Source of the DNA: Kurthia sibirica
Lineage (GTDB): Bacteria > Bacillota > Bacilli > Bacillales_A > Planococcaceae
NCBI RefSeq assembly: GCF_003143975.1
Contig: NZ_QFVR01000004.1
Coordinates: 162,540-226,539, forward strand
DNA: 64,000 bases
Direction: 5' to 3'
A program made the position numbers and the translations under genes. A model generated the notes under the pieces. It was not told the origin of the DNA and did no database searches. It was given only the letters and a program-made list of their open reading frames with translations. This document shows, piece by piece, positions 1 through 8,962 of this stretch. Numbering within the stretch: position 1 is the stretch's first letter; each line of letters starts with the position of its first letter.

Positions 1-110
1 TCAGCAATTCACGTATAAGTGACTCGGTGGCGACGCAAAGAATCAGTTGAAGCGAAGCCCGCGGAAAGCGTCGAGCAGAGGTGGTATTGTTTAAAAACCT
101 CCATATAGAA
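1..110. repeat. fragment of an intergenic repeat at the window edge
   Basis: On the minus strand this stretch contains GACGCTTTCCGCGGGCTTCG, a GC-richer motif unlike its AT-rich surroundings. A related string (ACTTTCCGCGGACATG) lies inside the dispersed repeat near 43.7 kb. No reading frame is evident. It is probably part of a Bacillaceae-type intergenic repeat, but only one edge is visible, so the assignment is tentative. Confidence 0.35.
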
Positions 111-112
111 CC

Positions 113-156
113 ATAAAAAAGCCGATCGATCAACGACAATTCGTTAATCGATCGGC
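113..156 (-). terminator. rho-independent terminator of the diguanylate cyclase gene
   Basis: GCCGATCGAT and ATCGATCGGC pair, continued inward by AACGA/TCGTT. On the minus strand a T-run follows, directly downstream of the cyclase stop. Confidence 0.85.
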
Positions 157-173
157 AAGAATTACGAAAGTTA

Positions 174-2054
174 TTATGTCTCCGTTTCTACCATTTTAAC
201 ATCGTATATTTGCACTTGATTTTTACCATTGCGTTTTGCAAAATACATCGCAGAATCCGCCTCTTTAAAGATTGTCTTATAATTTGCGTCATTATTTTTT
301 GACCAGCTCGACACACCCACTGAAACAGTCACTGACGGTGAAGGTAATCGTTCGATTGCTTGCCGAATCGCATCGGCAATCGCCACGGCTTCAGCAAGTG
401 GCGTATTGCGGAAATAAACTGCCAACTCTTCACCGCCCCAACGTGCACTTATAGCATTCGAACCAGCACCACCCACAATAACAGCGGCAACATTCTCTAA
501 TACACGATCGCCTTCTAAATGACCAAATTGATCATTTACTAGCTTAAAATTATCGATATCAATGAGCGCAAATACCCCACTGTCATCTTTCCCGACAGAT
601 TGCTCTACAAATGACCCTAAATAATGACGCGCATATAACTTCGTCAGCTGATCTCGATCCACCATTTCTTGTAATTGTTCACGCAAAATGACATTGGAAA
701 TAGCCAAAGATGAATGACGAATGATCGATTGCATGAGTTTGAAGCTATCAAAAGAAAAATAGTAAGAATTTTCGTGTACGACAAGCGCATAACCAAAGAC
801 TTTTTCTCGTATCACAATTGGAATGACCATCATAGACGCATATTTCGACGAGCCCCCAATCAGTTCTTGAAAATCTGCGATAAATAATGGATCTGACGTT
901 TTAGTAAAATGATTTTTCACATAGTCTAAATATAGTTGTGCTTCTTTCTTATAAAAATACGCAGAAGTCCCTATCTTCAATTCTGCACCACTGTCTTCAA
1001 AGAAAACAAAGGCACTTTCTGATGGTAAAAAAGATTGATTCAATAAGTTTGATAAATAGACCAGCATTTCTTGCTGCGATAAATTCATATTCAGACGATG
1101 CGATGACTCATTAATCAATTGTAGATCACCTACTAATCGATGCGATTGATGATATAGCTTAGCATTTTCTAATGCATTCCCAGACGTGTTACCTAAGAAA
1201 GTTACTAGTTTTTTATCCTTTTCGGTAAATAAGTATCGTTGCGAAGCAATAAGTTGAATCACACCGTATGTCCCTTGACGCCCACGTATAGGTGCACTAA
1301 GTATCGTCCGCTGTAAATCCTCGGCATTTTCAATGACTAAATCGCCTGATACAAATGCTTCTATTGTTGACTTACGCTCATTTAAATAATCAAAAACATG
1401 TACTTTAATATTCGGTTTTCTTTCTTGATCATTCGATAGTATTAAATTATGTTCGAGGGTAGGAAAACTTTTACTCGTACCTAAAATAACCGCATCTAAA
1501 ATTCGTTCAATATCCATCGTTGAATGAAATAGTTCAGTCAGTTCAAGCAGTTCTGCATTTATTTTATTGTCATCCGTATCGATAATACGACTTTTGGATA
1601 GCTGCACCGTTTCAAATAATATGTTTATTAATTCATCTAAATATTGCGTACTCGCAAACTCATCCCAAGCCGATGTTGATTCAAACATTAAGAAACCGAC
1701 AATTTTTTGTTGTTGCTTGTCCTCAATCGTAATGATTTCATTTATATCTGGGTGCAACGCTTTAAATTTCCCTAGCAGAGGGTTTGGGTGTATATGGCGT
1801 TGATGAATGAAAGGCATTAATTCGAGCAGTTGGAAGGAATACGGCGTTAATTTACTATCATCTTGTGCGATAGTAAATACAGTATCATGGTCAACGATAT
1901 AGTAATGAAAGCTCGCTACTTGAAAGTGATTAAATAATAATTTTTCAAATTGCTTATAGTATTCGCTACCGTTCTTATTGTTTGAGTTATTAATAACTAT
2001 CCAAAGCTCCAGTAATTGACCCTTTAAATCTTCTAATATATGCTTATTTCTCAT
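174..2054 (-). CDS. dgcP: GAF/GGDEF diguanylate cyclase (DgcP-like)
   Basis: Makes cyclic di-GMP from two GTP. The C-terminal GGDEF domain carries the active-site signature GGEEL in the last 90 residues and a VDRDQLTKLYARHY segment at its start. The region before it looks like two or three GAF-type sensor domains, with no membrane segment, so the protein should be cytosolic. No RxxD inhibitory site precedes GGEEL. Gene order (divergent neighbour of rpsD) and architecture match B. subtilis DgcP (YtrP). Start: an ATG at 2054 has a weak GGTGA ribosome site; the frame stays open to a GTG at 2108 without a well-placed ribosome site, so the N-terminus may be 18 residues longer. Confidence 0.85.
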   Translation of the reverse strand: MRNKHILEDLKGQLLELWIVINNSNNKNGSEYYKQFEKLLFNHFQVASFHYYIVDHDTVFTIAQDDSKLTPYSFQLLELMPFIHQRHIHPNPLLGKFKALHPDINEIITIEDKQQQKIVGFLMFESTSAWDEFASTQYLDELINILFETVQLSKSRIIDTDDNKINAELLELTELFHSTMDIERILDAVILGTSKSFPTLEHNLILSNDQERKPNIKVHVFDYLNERKSTIEAFVSGDLVIENAEDLQRTILSAPIRGRQGTYGVIQLIASQRYLFTEKDKKLVTFLGNTSGNALENAKLYHQSHRLVGDLQLINESSHRLNMNLSQQEMLVYLSNLLNQSFLPSESAFVFFEDSGAELKIGTSAYFYKKEAQLYLDYVKNHFTKTSDPLFIADFQELIGGSSKYASMMVIPIVIREKVFGYALVVHENSYYFSFDSFKLMQSIIRHSSLAISNVILREQLQEMVDRDQLTKLYARHYLGSFVEQSVGKDDSGVFALIDIDNFKLVNDQFGHLEGDRVLENVAAVIVGGAGSNAISARWGGEELAVYFRNTPLAEAVAIADAIRQAIERLPSPSVTVSVGVSSWSKNNDANYKTIFKEADSAMYFAKRNGKNQVQIYDVKMVETET

Positions 2055-2194
2055 AATAATATCACCAACTTCCCTTTTCAACTGATTGTTATTGATTTCA
2101 TTATACACATACAGAGTCTTTTATACTACTCCTTTTATACTAGGTGTTTTTTTCAAAAAAACATATATACATTGTCTCGGTTTAAGAAAAGCTC

Positions 2195-2223
2195 TTGACA
2201 TGTTGAGCTACACAATATACAAT
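2195..2223 (+). promoter_or_regulatory. sigma-A promoter of rpsD
   Basis: TTGACA at 2195-2200, a 17-base spacer and TACAAT at 2218-2223: a near-consensus housekeeping promoter about 190 bases before the rpsD start. Confidence 0.85.
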
Positions 2224-2230
2224 GAAATTT

Positions 2231-2408
2231 GTGTAAAATAAACGCAGCGGTTGTATGGTCAGTACAGCTTATTTTATTCCTTCACTTTATTGTGAATGGG
2301 GTATTAGTAACTCTTCTCGGCTGCAAGGGCGAGAATACCAGATAATAAAATATCTGTGTGGCTAAATACATCTGGTTTTTATTTTATGCCAAATAAAAAA
2401 CCAATAGG
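2231..2408 (+). promoter_or_regulatory. rpsD 5' leader, probable S4 autoregulatory RNA
   Basis: A leader of about 180 bases separates the promoter from rpsD. It contains a small hairpin (CAGATA...TATCTG near 2340-2357) and a purine-rich GGCTGCAAGGGCGAG segment. In B. subtilis S4 represses its own mRNA by binding the rpsD leader. Assignment here rests on length, position and predicted structure, not on an alignment. Confidence 0.55.
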
Positions 2409-2419
2409 AGGGACTTTAA

Positions 2420-3022
2420 ATGTCTCGTTATACAGGTCCATCTTGGAAATTATCTCGTCGTTTAGGCATTTCTTTAAGCGGTACTGGTAAAGAAATCGAA
2501 AAACGTCCATATGCTCCAGGACAACACGGTCCAACTCAACGTAAGAAATTATCTGAGTATGGTCTTCAATTACAAGAAAAACAAAAACTTCGCCACATGT
2601 ACGGAATGACTGAACGTCAATTCCACAACGTATTCTTAAAAGCTGGTAAAATGCAAGGGGTTCATGGTGAAAACTTCATGATCCTACTTGAAACTCGCTT
2701 AGATAACGTAGTTTACCGTCTTGGTTTAGCTCGCACACGTCGCGGCGCTCGCCAATTAGTAAACCACGGTCACGTTTTGGTTGATGGCAAACGCGTTGAT
2801 ATTCCATCATACAGCGTTAAAGCTGGTCAAACTATTACATTACGTGAAAAATCAATCAACAATGCATCAGTAGTTGAAGCAATCGAAGTTAGCGCGTTCG
2901 TACCAGAACACTTAACTTTTGATGCTGATACTAAAGTTGGTACATTCACTCGCCTTCCAGAGCGTTCTGAATTATCTTCTGAAATCAACGAAGCGTACAT
3001 CGTCGAGTTCTACTCACGTTAA
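2420..3022 (+). CDS. rpsD: 30S ribosomal protein S4
   Basis: Primary 16S rRNA-binding protein that nucleates assembly of the 30S body. At 200 residues it has the normal length. It opens with [15 protein letters not shown], has the [14 protein letters not shown] block and an S4 RNA-binding domain around 90-150 ([20 protein letters not shown], then [18 protein letters not shown]). The ribosome site is AGGAGGG, well spaced from the ATG. It is monocistronic with its own promoter and terminator. No zinc-binding Cys cluster is seen, so this is the Cys-free form. Confidence 0.98.
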   Translation: MSRYTGPSWKLSRRLGISLSGTGKEIEKRPYAPGQHGPTQRKKLSEYGLQLQEKQKLRHMYGMTERQFHNVFLKAGKMQGVHGENFMILLETRLDNVVYRLGLARTRRGARQLVNHGHVLVDGKRVDIPSYSVKAGQTITLREKSINNASVVEAIEVSAFVPEHLTFDADTKVGTFTRLPERSELSSEINEAYIVEFYSR

Positions 3023-3080
3023 TCTGATCACTATTCAGACGGCTTCAAACTACCCCGTAAACGTTGTTAAATCAATGTTT
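3016..3080 (+). repeat. direct repeat copy 1: rpsD 3' end and terminator arm
   Basis: 65 bases from the last rpsD codons into its terminator. They recur at 3918-3982 with four mismatches by eye. The two copies bracket the transposase remnant. Confidence 0.85.
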
Positions 3081-3098
3081 CCGGGGTTTTCTTTATAT
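3051..3098 (+). terminator. rpsD terminator
   Basis: ACCCCGTAAACGTTG pairs imperfectly with CAATGTTTCCGGGGT across a short loop, followed by a T-rich tail. Confidence 0.85.
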
Positions 3099-3204
3099 TT
3101 TTTTACTCATTCTTTTGTGGTTCTATTCTATATGTTGGGGTATTAAAACAATTCATGTTTTAGACATTTAGAAATAGCGAGAGCTTTCCACCGACAAGTA
3201 ACGC

Positions 3205-3887
3205 ACTATTTCTTTTAATCACAAAAGTTGAAGAAATTGAGGGCAAGTATGCTCTTTTTATAGAAATGCCGAAGCGTTCACATATTGTCCAACTTGTCAG
3301 TCCATTACTTCGAAAGTACAGGATGATCGCATACAAAAAATGAATCATTTAAAATGGTTTGAACGACTTACGTTTTTGTATTATAAGCGTCGATGCTATG
3401 TCTGTTCTTGTGGAAAACGTTTTTCAGAAAAAACTTCTTTTATTGAACGTGATCAACGCTTTTCAAAAGAATGGCATCAAGCGATTCAAATGCTATGCGT
3501 TAAATCATCTACATTCCAATCAGTTGCTGAGAAAATGGGGACAGCTAGTTCAACTGTTATTCGGCGTTTTGATCAAGTCGCAGAACAACAATTAGTGTCA
3601 GGTGTCACGCTACCAAAAGCGCTCGCAATTGATGCATATAAAAGAGAGACAAATGCAGGTGAATTCCAACTAATCATTGCCAATGCAGAAACACATGAAC
3701 CGATTGCTATCTTGCCAAATCGTCGAAAAGATACGATAAAATAGTACTTGTAAAAGTTCGGTGATCAAGTAGAAATCGTTGTAATGGATAGGAATCAATG
3801 AAACGAAACGCATATGGTTATAAACGATTTAGAGCGAAGATCTTACTAACATTAAAGTATAAAGAAGTTGGTTTACATCTGGGCTAA
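3205..3887 (+). pseudogene. ISL3-family transposase remnant
   Basis: A broken transposase. An N-terminal zinc-finger piece (KVEEIEGKYALFIEMPKRSH) runs into a one-base frameshift near 3285. Reading resumes as CPTCQSITSKVQDD and continues through the Cys-rich and helix-turn-helix region to ILPNRRKDTIK (main open stretch 3340-3744). In-frame TAG and TAA follow at once, then VEIVVMD with the first catalytic Asp. Most of the DDE catalytic domain is missing, because the sequence jumps to a C-terminal tail (KRNAYGYKR...LTLKYKEVG, stop near 3887). The Cys fingers, LIIANAETHEPI and tail are typical of ISL3 elements. It cannot encode an active enzyme. No clear terminal inverted repeats were found. Confidence 0.85.
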
Positions 3888-3917
3888 ATGAAAAAGGTGG
3901 GGTTCCTTGTTATATCA

Positions 3918-3982
3918 ACGTTAATTTGACCACTATTCAGATGGCTTCAAACTACCCCATAAACGTTGTTAAATCAATGTTT
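3918..3982 (+). repeat. direct repeat copy 2: decayed rpsD terminator
   Basis: Second copy of the segment at 3016-3080, beginning at the position equivalent to the last rpsD codons. Changes in the distal arm (TTTACGAG instead of TTTCCGGGG) weaken the terminator stem, so this is probably the older or unselected copy. Confidence 0.85.
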
Positions 3983-4345
3983 TACGAGTTTTTCTTTTCT
4001 ATCGTTTATCAAACTTTGTCATAAAAGTGGCGCTATTTTTGAGGCTGTACACGATCGTAATCCAAGTAATGTAAATAAACTGGAAGTCGGCTCTACACCA
4101 GATGAGAAAATCTTAGATAACGAACTTCTTCACTTTCTCTTTTATACATATTTCTGACTAGTCTGCAAAAAATCGCCTTTGGAGAATTAACTGTAATAGG
4201 GTGACAGCCACTTCCCCTCCAACAAAACACTGGATTGACCAAAACGAAAGCTCATCAATATCTTTACCTACCTATTTTCAGCATGTGAATGAACGGGCTA
4301 TTATTTGCCTCCAGCAAATAGCATAAAACAAAAAAATCCACAAAA
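3983..4345. other. intergenic stretch without a recognisable gene
   Basis: A 63-codon open stretch (3966-4157, plus) has no ribosome site and no recognised homology. I see no RNA gene. Probably decayed sequence associated with the insertion-sequence remnant. Confidence 0.4.
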
Positions 4346-4395
4346 AAACATTTACCTAAATCGCCTGTTTAATGGCGTCACCTAGATAAATGTTT
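4340..4395 (-). terminator. terminator of the YIP1-family gene
   Basis: Outer arms AACATTTA/TAAATGTT and inner arms CGCC/GGCG. The minus strand ends in a long T-run. Confidence 0.7.
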
Positions 4396-4413
4396 TGATC
4401 TACTACCCTTTAA

Positions 4414-5055
4414 TTAAAATAATACTGAAAACAGTAAAACAGCAAAAATAATAACGATTACTACGATTACAAGTGTTGGAATAATCATCGTAAAGAATGC
4501 TTTCCATTTTGAAAAATTATGCACTTCTGAAATCATGACAATTGATAAAACAAATGTATAAACACTGGCAATAAATGCTGTTATATACGTAAGTCCCATC
4601 ATCACCGTCCACAATGCCGATCGCGTTACCTCATTGTCAAAATATGTTGCTGGAGAACCAAATAACCAGATAAGCGTAAATGGTACAACAATGAAATAAG
4701 GCATTGATGTAATCATCGAGCCTTTGTATAAATCTTTGTACATCCCTGTCCCTTTGAATAGTTTACCAATAATCCAATAGAAAAAGGCGATAATTGCTGC
4801 GCCAACCAATAATCCAAACACGGCTGTCAAGAGTGTCGAAACGAGCGTCATCGCAACCGTTGGATTACTTAAATCATCTAAATTTTGTGATTTTTCCATA
4901 CCAATCTTATTAACAGATTCGAAAAGTGCTGCTCCCCATGCTCCTAAAAAACTAAGAGCAAAAATAACCCAAAAACTTTTTTTAGATAATAGTGTACGAA
5001 TCATAATTCGCGGTGAGGTCCATAGTGTTCTATACGGATGTTTGTCTGCGTCCAT
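4414..5055 (-). CDS. YIP1-family integral membrane protein
   Basis: About 213 residues with five or six hydrophobic segments: near 28-48 after a short polar N-terminus, then ALTLVSTLL...FYWIIGKLF, YFIVVPFTLIWLFG, LWTVMMGLTYITAF and a C-terminal pair ending VIIFAVLLFSVLF. The GKLFKGTGMYKDLYKGSMITSMPYF region resembles YIP1-domain proteins of Firmicutes, whose function is mostly unknown. The start is set at the ATG at 5055, nine bases after a GGGAG site; a TTG at 5064 is in frame but abuts the ribosome site. It stands alone with its own terminator. Confidence 0.7.
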   Translation of the reverse strand: MDADKHPYRTLWTSPRIMIRTLLSKKSFWVIFALSFLGAWGAALFESVNKIGMEKSQNLDDLSNPTVAMTLVSTLLTAVFGLLVGAAIIAFFYWIIGKLFKGTGMYKDLYKGSMITSMPYFIVVPFTLIWLFGSPATYFDNEVTRSALWTVMMGLTYITAFIASVYTFVLSIVMISEVHNFSKWKAFFTMIIPTLVIVVIVIIFAVLLFSVLF

Positions 5056-5279
5056 AAACGTCAACTCCCTTTTGTATTCATCTTAATAAGTGGTTGCATA
5101 ATAACAGTACATTAAGTTGGTACTATGCTTCTTTATTGAATACCCTTTTTCACTTTTATTAATAACAATAATAGCTATATTTTTTAAGTAATTCGGCATA
5201 CAAATGATGCTATTCATTAAAGAAACGCAATAAACTGTCTTTTTTTCCACTTATTACAAAACGTTCCTGTTTATTATAC

Positions 5280-5322
5280 TAAAAAAATTGCACTATTTGT
5301 AGTAAATAGCACAATTTCCATT
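5280..5322 (-). terminator. terminator of the cstR-rhodanese unit
   Basis: AAATTGTGCTATTT pairs with AAATAGTGCAATTT around a short loop and is followed on the minus strand by a T-run, just after the rhodanese stop. Confidence 0.8.
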
Positions 5323-5326
5323 TTTA

Positions 5327-5623
5327 TTATTTAGTTTCGCCAGCCCACATCATCATGCCGCCATTCATATTTGTTACATCAAATCCTTGTTGTTCTAAAA
5401 ATGCTGTTGCTTGACCTGAACGACCACCTGAACGACACACCATAATATAAGGTGTTTTTTTATCTAAATCTTGCATTTTAAATTCGATTAAACCAAGTGA
5501 AATATGTTGCGCACCAGGAATTATCCCAGTAGCTACTTCATCTGCTTCACGTACATCGATTAAGTTTAATTTTTCACCTTGTTCTATTAGTTGTTGTACT
5601 TCAGTAGTAGTAATTGTTTTCAT
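5327..5623 (-). CDS. single-domain rhodanese (sulfurtransferase)
   Basis: A 98-residue cytosolic rhodanese domain that moves sulfane sulfur through a Cys persulfide. Visible family features are LIDVREADEVATGIIPGAQH (residues 21-40) and the active-site loop CRSGGRS with catalytic Cys63. It lies downstream of a CstR-type repressor in the same direction, with 67 bases between them that include a second operator-like dyad. In Staphylococcus CstR controls sulfurtransferases that clear reactive sulfur species, so a role in persulfide detoxification is the most likely one. Confidence 0.85.
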   Translation of the reverse strand: MKTITTTEVQQLIEQGEKLNLIDVREADEVATGIIPGAQHISLGLIEFKMQDLDKKTPYIMVCRSGGRSGQATAFLEQQGFDVTNMNGGMMMWAGETK

Positions 5624-5639
5624 TTTTTTGCTCTCCCTT

Positions 5640-5653
5640 TACCGTATGGGGTA
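5640..5653 (-). promoter_or_regulatory. CstR/CsoR-type operator-like dyad before the rhodanese gene
   Basis: TACC-GTATGG-GGTA, a TACC/GGTA dyad of the CsoR/CstR operator type, just upstream of the rhodanese ribosome site. It resembles the dyad in the cstR promoter. Confidence 0.5.
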
Positions 5654-5690
5654 TACTAAATAGCGGAAAAAGCTATAATAGCCTCTCCAA

Positions 5691-5954
5691 TTAACGACTT
5701 TTAACGAGTAAATTCACGGCATCAGAAATAAGCTCTTCCTGTGTTCGATTGTCTTCGTTACCATCGCCTTGAATGCAATTCACCAAGTTAGTACTAACAA
5801 TCAAACCAATTGTGCGATCAATTGCACTACGAGAAGCTGACAGTTGTGTGATCACTTGCTTACAGTCCTTGCCTTCATCCATCATGCGTAAAATCCCTTG
5901 TATTTGTCCATCGATACGTTTTAAACGATTGCGAACTTGTTGGTTGTATTCCAC
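5691..5954 (-). CDS. cstR: CstR-type persulfide-sensing repressor (CsoR/FrmR family)
   Basis: An 87-residue all-helical repressor. Two cysteines, Cys31 (EGKDCKQV) and Cys60 (TNLVNCIQ), match the reactive pair of Staphylococcus aureus CstR. The His that copper-sensing CsoR has four residues before the second Cys is Asn56 here, which argues against copper sensing. The C-terminus AVNLLVKSR is also CstR-like. The start is GTG behind GGGAGGGG. The co-directional rhodanese and the dyad inside its own promoter support autoregulation and sulfur sensing. Family membership is sure; the sulfur ligand is inferred. Confidence 0.85.
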   Translation of the reverse strand: MEYNQQVRNRLKRIDGQIQGILRMMDEGKDCKQVITQLSASRSAIDRTIGLIVSTNLVNCIQGDGNEDNRTQEELISDAVNLLVKSR

Positions 5955-5987
5955 TATTATTCCCCTCCCTTAGTTTTTACTCTATAC

Positions 5988-6016
5988 AGAATATACCCCA
6001 ATAGGTATTTAGTCAA
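5988..6016 (-). promoter_or_regulatory. cstR promoter with embedded operator
   Basis: On the minus strand TTGACT (6011-6016), a 17-base spacer and TATTCT (5988-5993). The spacer holds almost all of the dyad ATACC-CCAATA-GGTAT (5993-6008), so a bound repressor would block polymerase. Confidence 0.75.
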
Positions 6017-6034
6017 GTGATACTACTTTTACTA

Positions 6035-6043
6035 TGGTATAAT
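6035..6043 (+). promoter_or_regulatory. extended -10 element of the metal-receptor gene
   Basis: TGGTATAAT (TGn plus TATAAT) about 30 bases before the start, with no good -35. It diverges from the cstR promoter; the CstR-like dyad lies about 27 bases upstream and could affect both. Confidence 0.5.
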
Positions 6044-6074
6044 TTTTTCAAAAGAATTTGAAGGAGGGATTTCA

Positions 6075-6890
6075 TTGCGCCTGATCTCCATCTGTCCAAG
6101 CAATACCGAATTAGTCGCTTATTTGGGTTTAACGGATCAATTAGTTGGCATCGACGACTTTTCTGATTGGCCTGAGTCAACACAAAATTTGCCGAAGTTG
6201 GGTCCTGATTTATCTATTGATATGGACGCTTTACAACAATTGCAACCGGATTTAGTTTTGGCTTCACTTAGTGTACCTGGTATGGAAAAAAATATTACTG
6301 CACTGCAACAAAGAAATATTCCTCATATCCTATTTAATGGCAACTCTTTAGAAGAAATAATTGAGGATTTACTCATTTTAGGTCAAGCATGCCATGTAGA
6401 TGAGCTGGCACGCGAAATTGCTACAGAATATCGAAATTTCATCACCACAATGCACGAAATTGCTGCGACCATTAAACAAAAACCGAGCTATTATTGGGAA
6501 TGGTGGCCCAATCCCATCTTTACTCCCGGTCATATAAATTGGCTGACAGAGATTAGTGAACTAGCTGGAGGCATTAATACGTTTAGTGACGTAAATCTCG
6601 CAAGTGTCATGACCGATGCCCAGGATGTTCGACAAAGAAATCCTGATATGATTTTTCTAAGTTGGGTTGGTGTTCCATACGAGCGTATCAATACAGCTGT
6701 TGTCTTAAAGCGCGTTGGTTGGTCGGATATAACAGCCGTACAAAATAACGCAATCTATAAAATGGAAGAATGGCTCTATTGTCGCCCTTCTCCACGTCTG
6801 CTTGAAGGTGCTTTAAAACTTGCCAAACAAGTACATCCCGAAGCCTATAAACATGTAGTTTTACCTTCTTTCATCATAAAGCAACAATAA
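6075..6890 (+). CDS. cobalamin/metal receptor-fold (BtuF-like) protein without signal peptide
   Basis: 271 residues. The opening RLISICPSNTELVAYLGLTDQLVGIDDFSDWP and the later LQPDLVLAS are typical of the helical-backbone periplasmic-binding fold used for vitamin B12 and metal chelates. It begins directly at the first strand with no signal peptide or lipobox, so it is probably cytosolic, unlike transporter-linked relatives. The start is TTG behind AAGGAGGG. No permease or ATPase gene is adjacent. A conserved WEWWPNPIFTPG segment sits mid-protein. Ligand and role are unknown. Confidence 0.75.
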   Translation: MRLISICPSNTELVAYLGLTDQLVGIDDFSDWPESTQNLPKLGPDLSIDMDALQQLQPDLVLASLSVPGMEKNITALQQRNIPHILFNGNSLEEIIEDLLILGQACHVDELAREIATEYRNFITTMHEIAATIKQKPSYYWEWWPNPIFTPGHINWLTEISELAGGINTFSDVNLASVMTDAQDVRQRNPDMIFLSWVGVPYERINTAVVLKRVGWSDITAVQNNAIYKMEEWLYCRPSPRLLEGALKLAKQVHPEAYKHVVLPSFIIKQQ

Positions 6891-6989
6891 TAATTTTTCT
6901 ACGTCCTTTATTATAAGAGCGGTTCTTTAGTGAAAAAAGTAGGACCTCTTGTAGGATGCATATGCGTACAGTTGATGGTCTATACAAGT

Positions 6990-7034
6990 AAAAAACTGCC
7001 CTATGATTCCAACGAATCACAGGACAGTTTTTAA
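6990..7034. terminator. bidirectional terminator between the receptor-fold gene and tyrS
   Basis: AAAACTG-CCT-TGATTC and GAATCA-AGG-CAGTTTT form a long stem with an AACG-type loop and T-runs on both strands. It lies between convergent genes. Confidence 0.9.
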
Positions 7035-7056
7035 GTTTCTTCTATATTAGTAGTAA

Positions 7057-8331
<1,275 letters not shown>

Positions 8332-8344
8332 CTACCTCCTTGAG

Positions 8345-8587
8345 AATATAAAAACGCCCCTGCTATAAATGCAGGGACGTTAAGGACGTAGTTAACGCGG
8401 TACCACCCGGCTTGGAGAATCGATAACCCACTCTCCCGCTCAATCGCTATAACGCAGCGGCTGCGTCCATGCTCCCAATGTGTAATTCATCATTCAACTA
8501 TGTCTGACTTTCACCAACCGTCAGCTCTCTAAACAGGAAGTCAAATAACTACTGCGCATCGTTCATCGCGTGGAATCTATAACTGTT
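8345..8587 (-). promoter_or_regulatory. tyrosine T-box riboswitch
   Basis: The minus strand carries the invariant T-box core GGGTGGTACCGCG (8396-8408) and the stem I distal-loop pattern AGAGAG...GGTTGGTG. A candidate UAC (Tyr) specifier appears in GAATTACACA. The leader ends in a terminator hairpin (CGTCCCTGC/GCAGGGGCG with a T-run near 8350-8379). Uncharged tRNA-Tyr would stabilise the antiterminator and allow tyrS transcription. Confidence 0.95.
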
Positions 8588-8615
8588 ATTGTACTTCATA
8601 TCATTTTTTTGTCAA
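8588..8615 (-). promoter_or_regulatory. tyrS promoter
   Basis: TTGACA (8610-8615), a 16-base spacer and TACAAT (8588-8593) on the minus strand, immediately before the T-box leader. Confidence 0.8.
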
Positions 8616-8962
8616 TATATAAATTGTTCATACATATTTACACCGATTTAATGTAAAATCATATAATGTATACTTTTTAAGACGATGTTTACACATAAAA
8701 TACTTTAAATAGCGTACACATATATGGAATAATTTTCATGTAAATAGGGTAAAATATTGTATACTATTCTTTATAGTCTGATGCTAAAGTAAATAGGGTC
8801 ATACATACTATTTAGTATCGATGAAGTGTACCTAAACTGAAAAAACGTCTATAATCTATAACCAGGCAAAAAAAATGTAAGTTGCAGCTATTTTTTAAGC
8901 CTGATTTACTTTCGAAGGAGGAAGGCCGTATTTCAACTGAGCAACTTTCACTTTTGTGAGTT
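8616..8962. other. AT-rich region upstream of the PBP gene
   Basis: No gene. It presumably holds the PBP promoter; a TATACT -10-like element lies near 8760. A strong AAGGAGGAAGG ribosome site (8914-8924) precedes a nine-codon in-frame reading that stops at 8957 (see findings). Confidence 0.5.

Noticed and set aside
3966..4157. 63-codon plus-strand frame after the transposase remnant
   Set aside because: It starts inside the duplicated terminator copy, has no ribosome site and looks like chance or decayed sequence.
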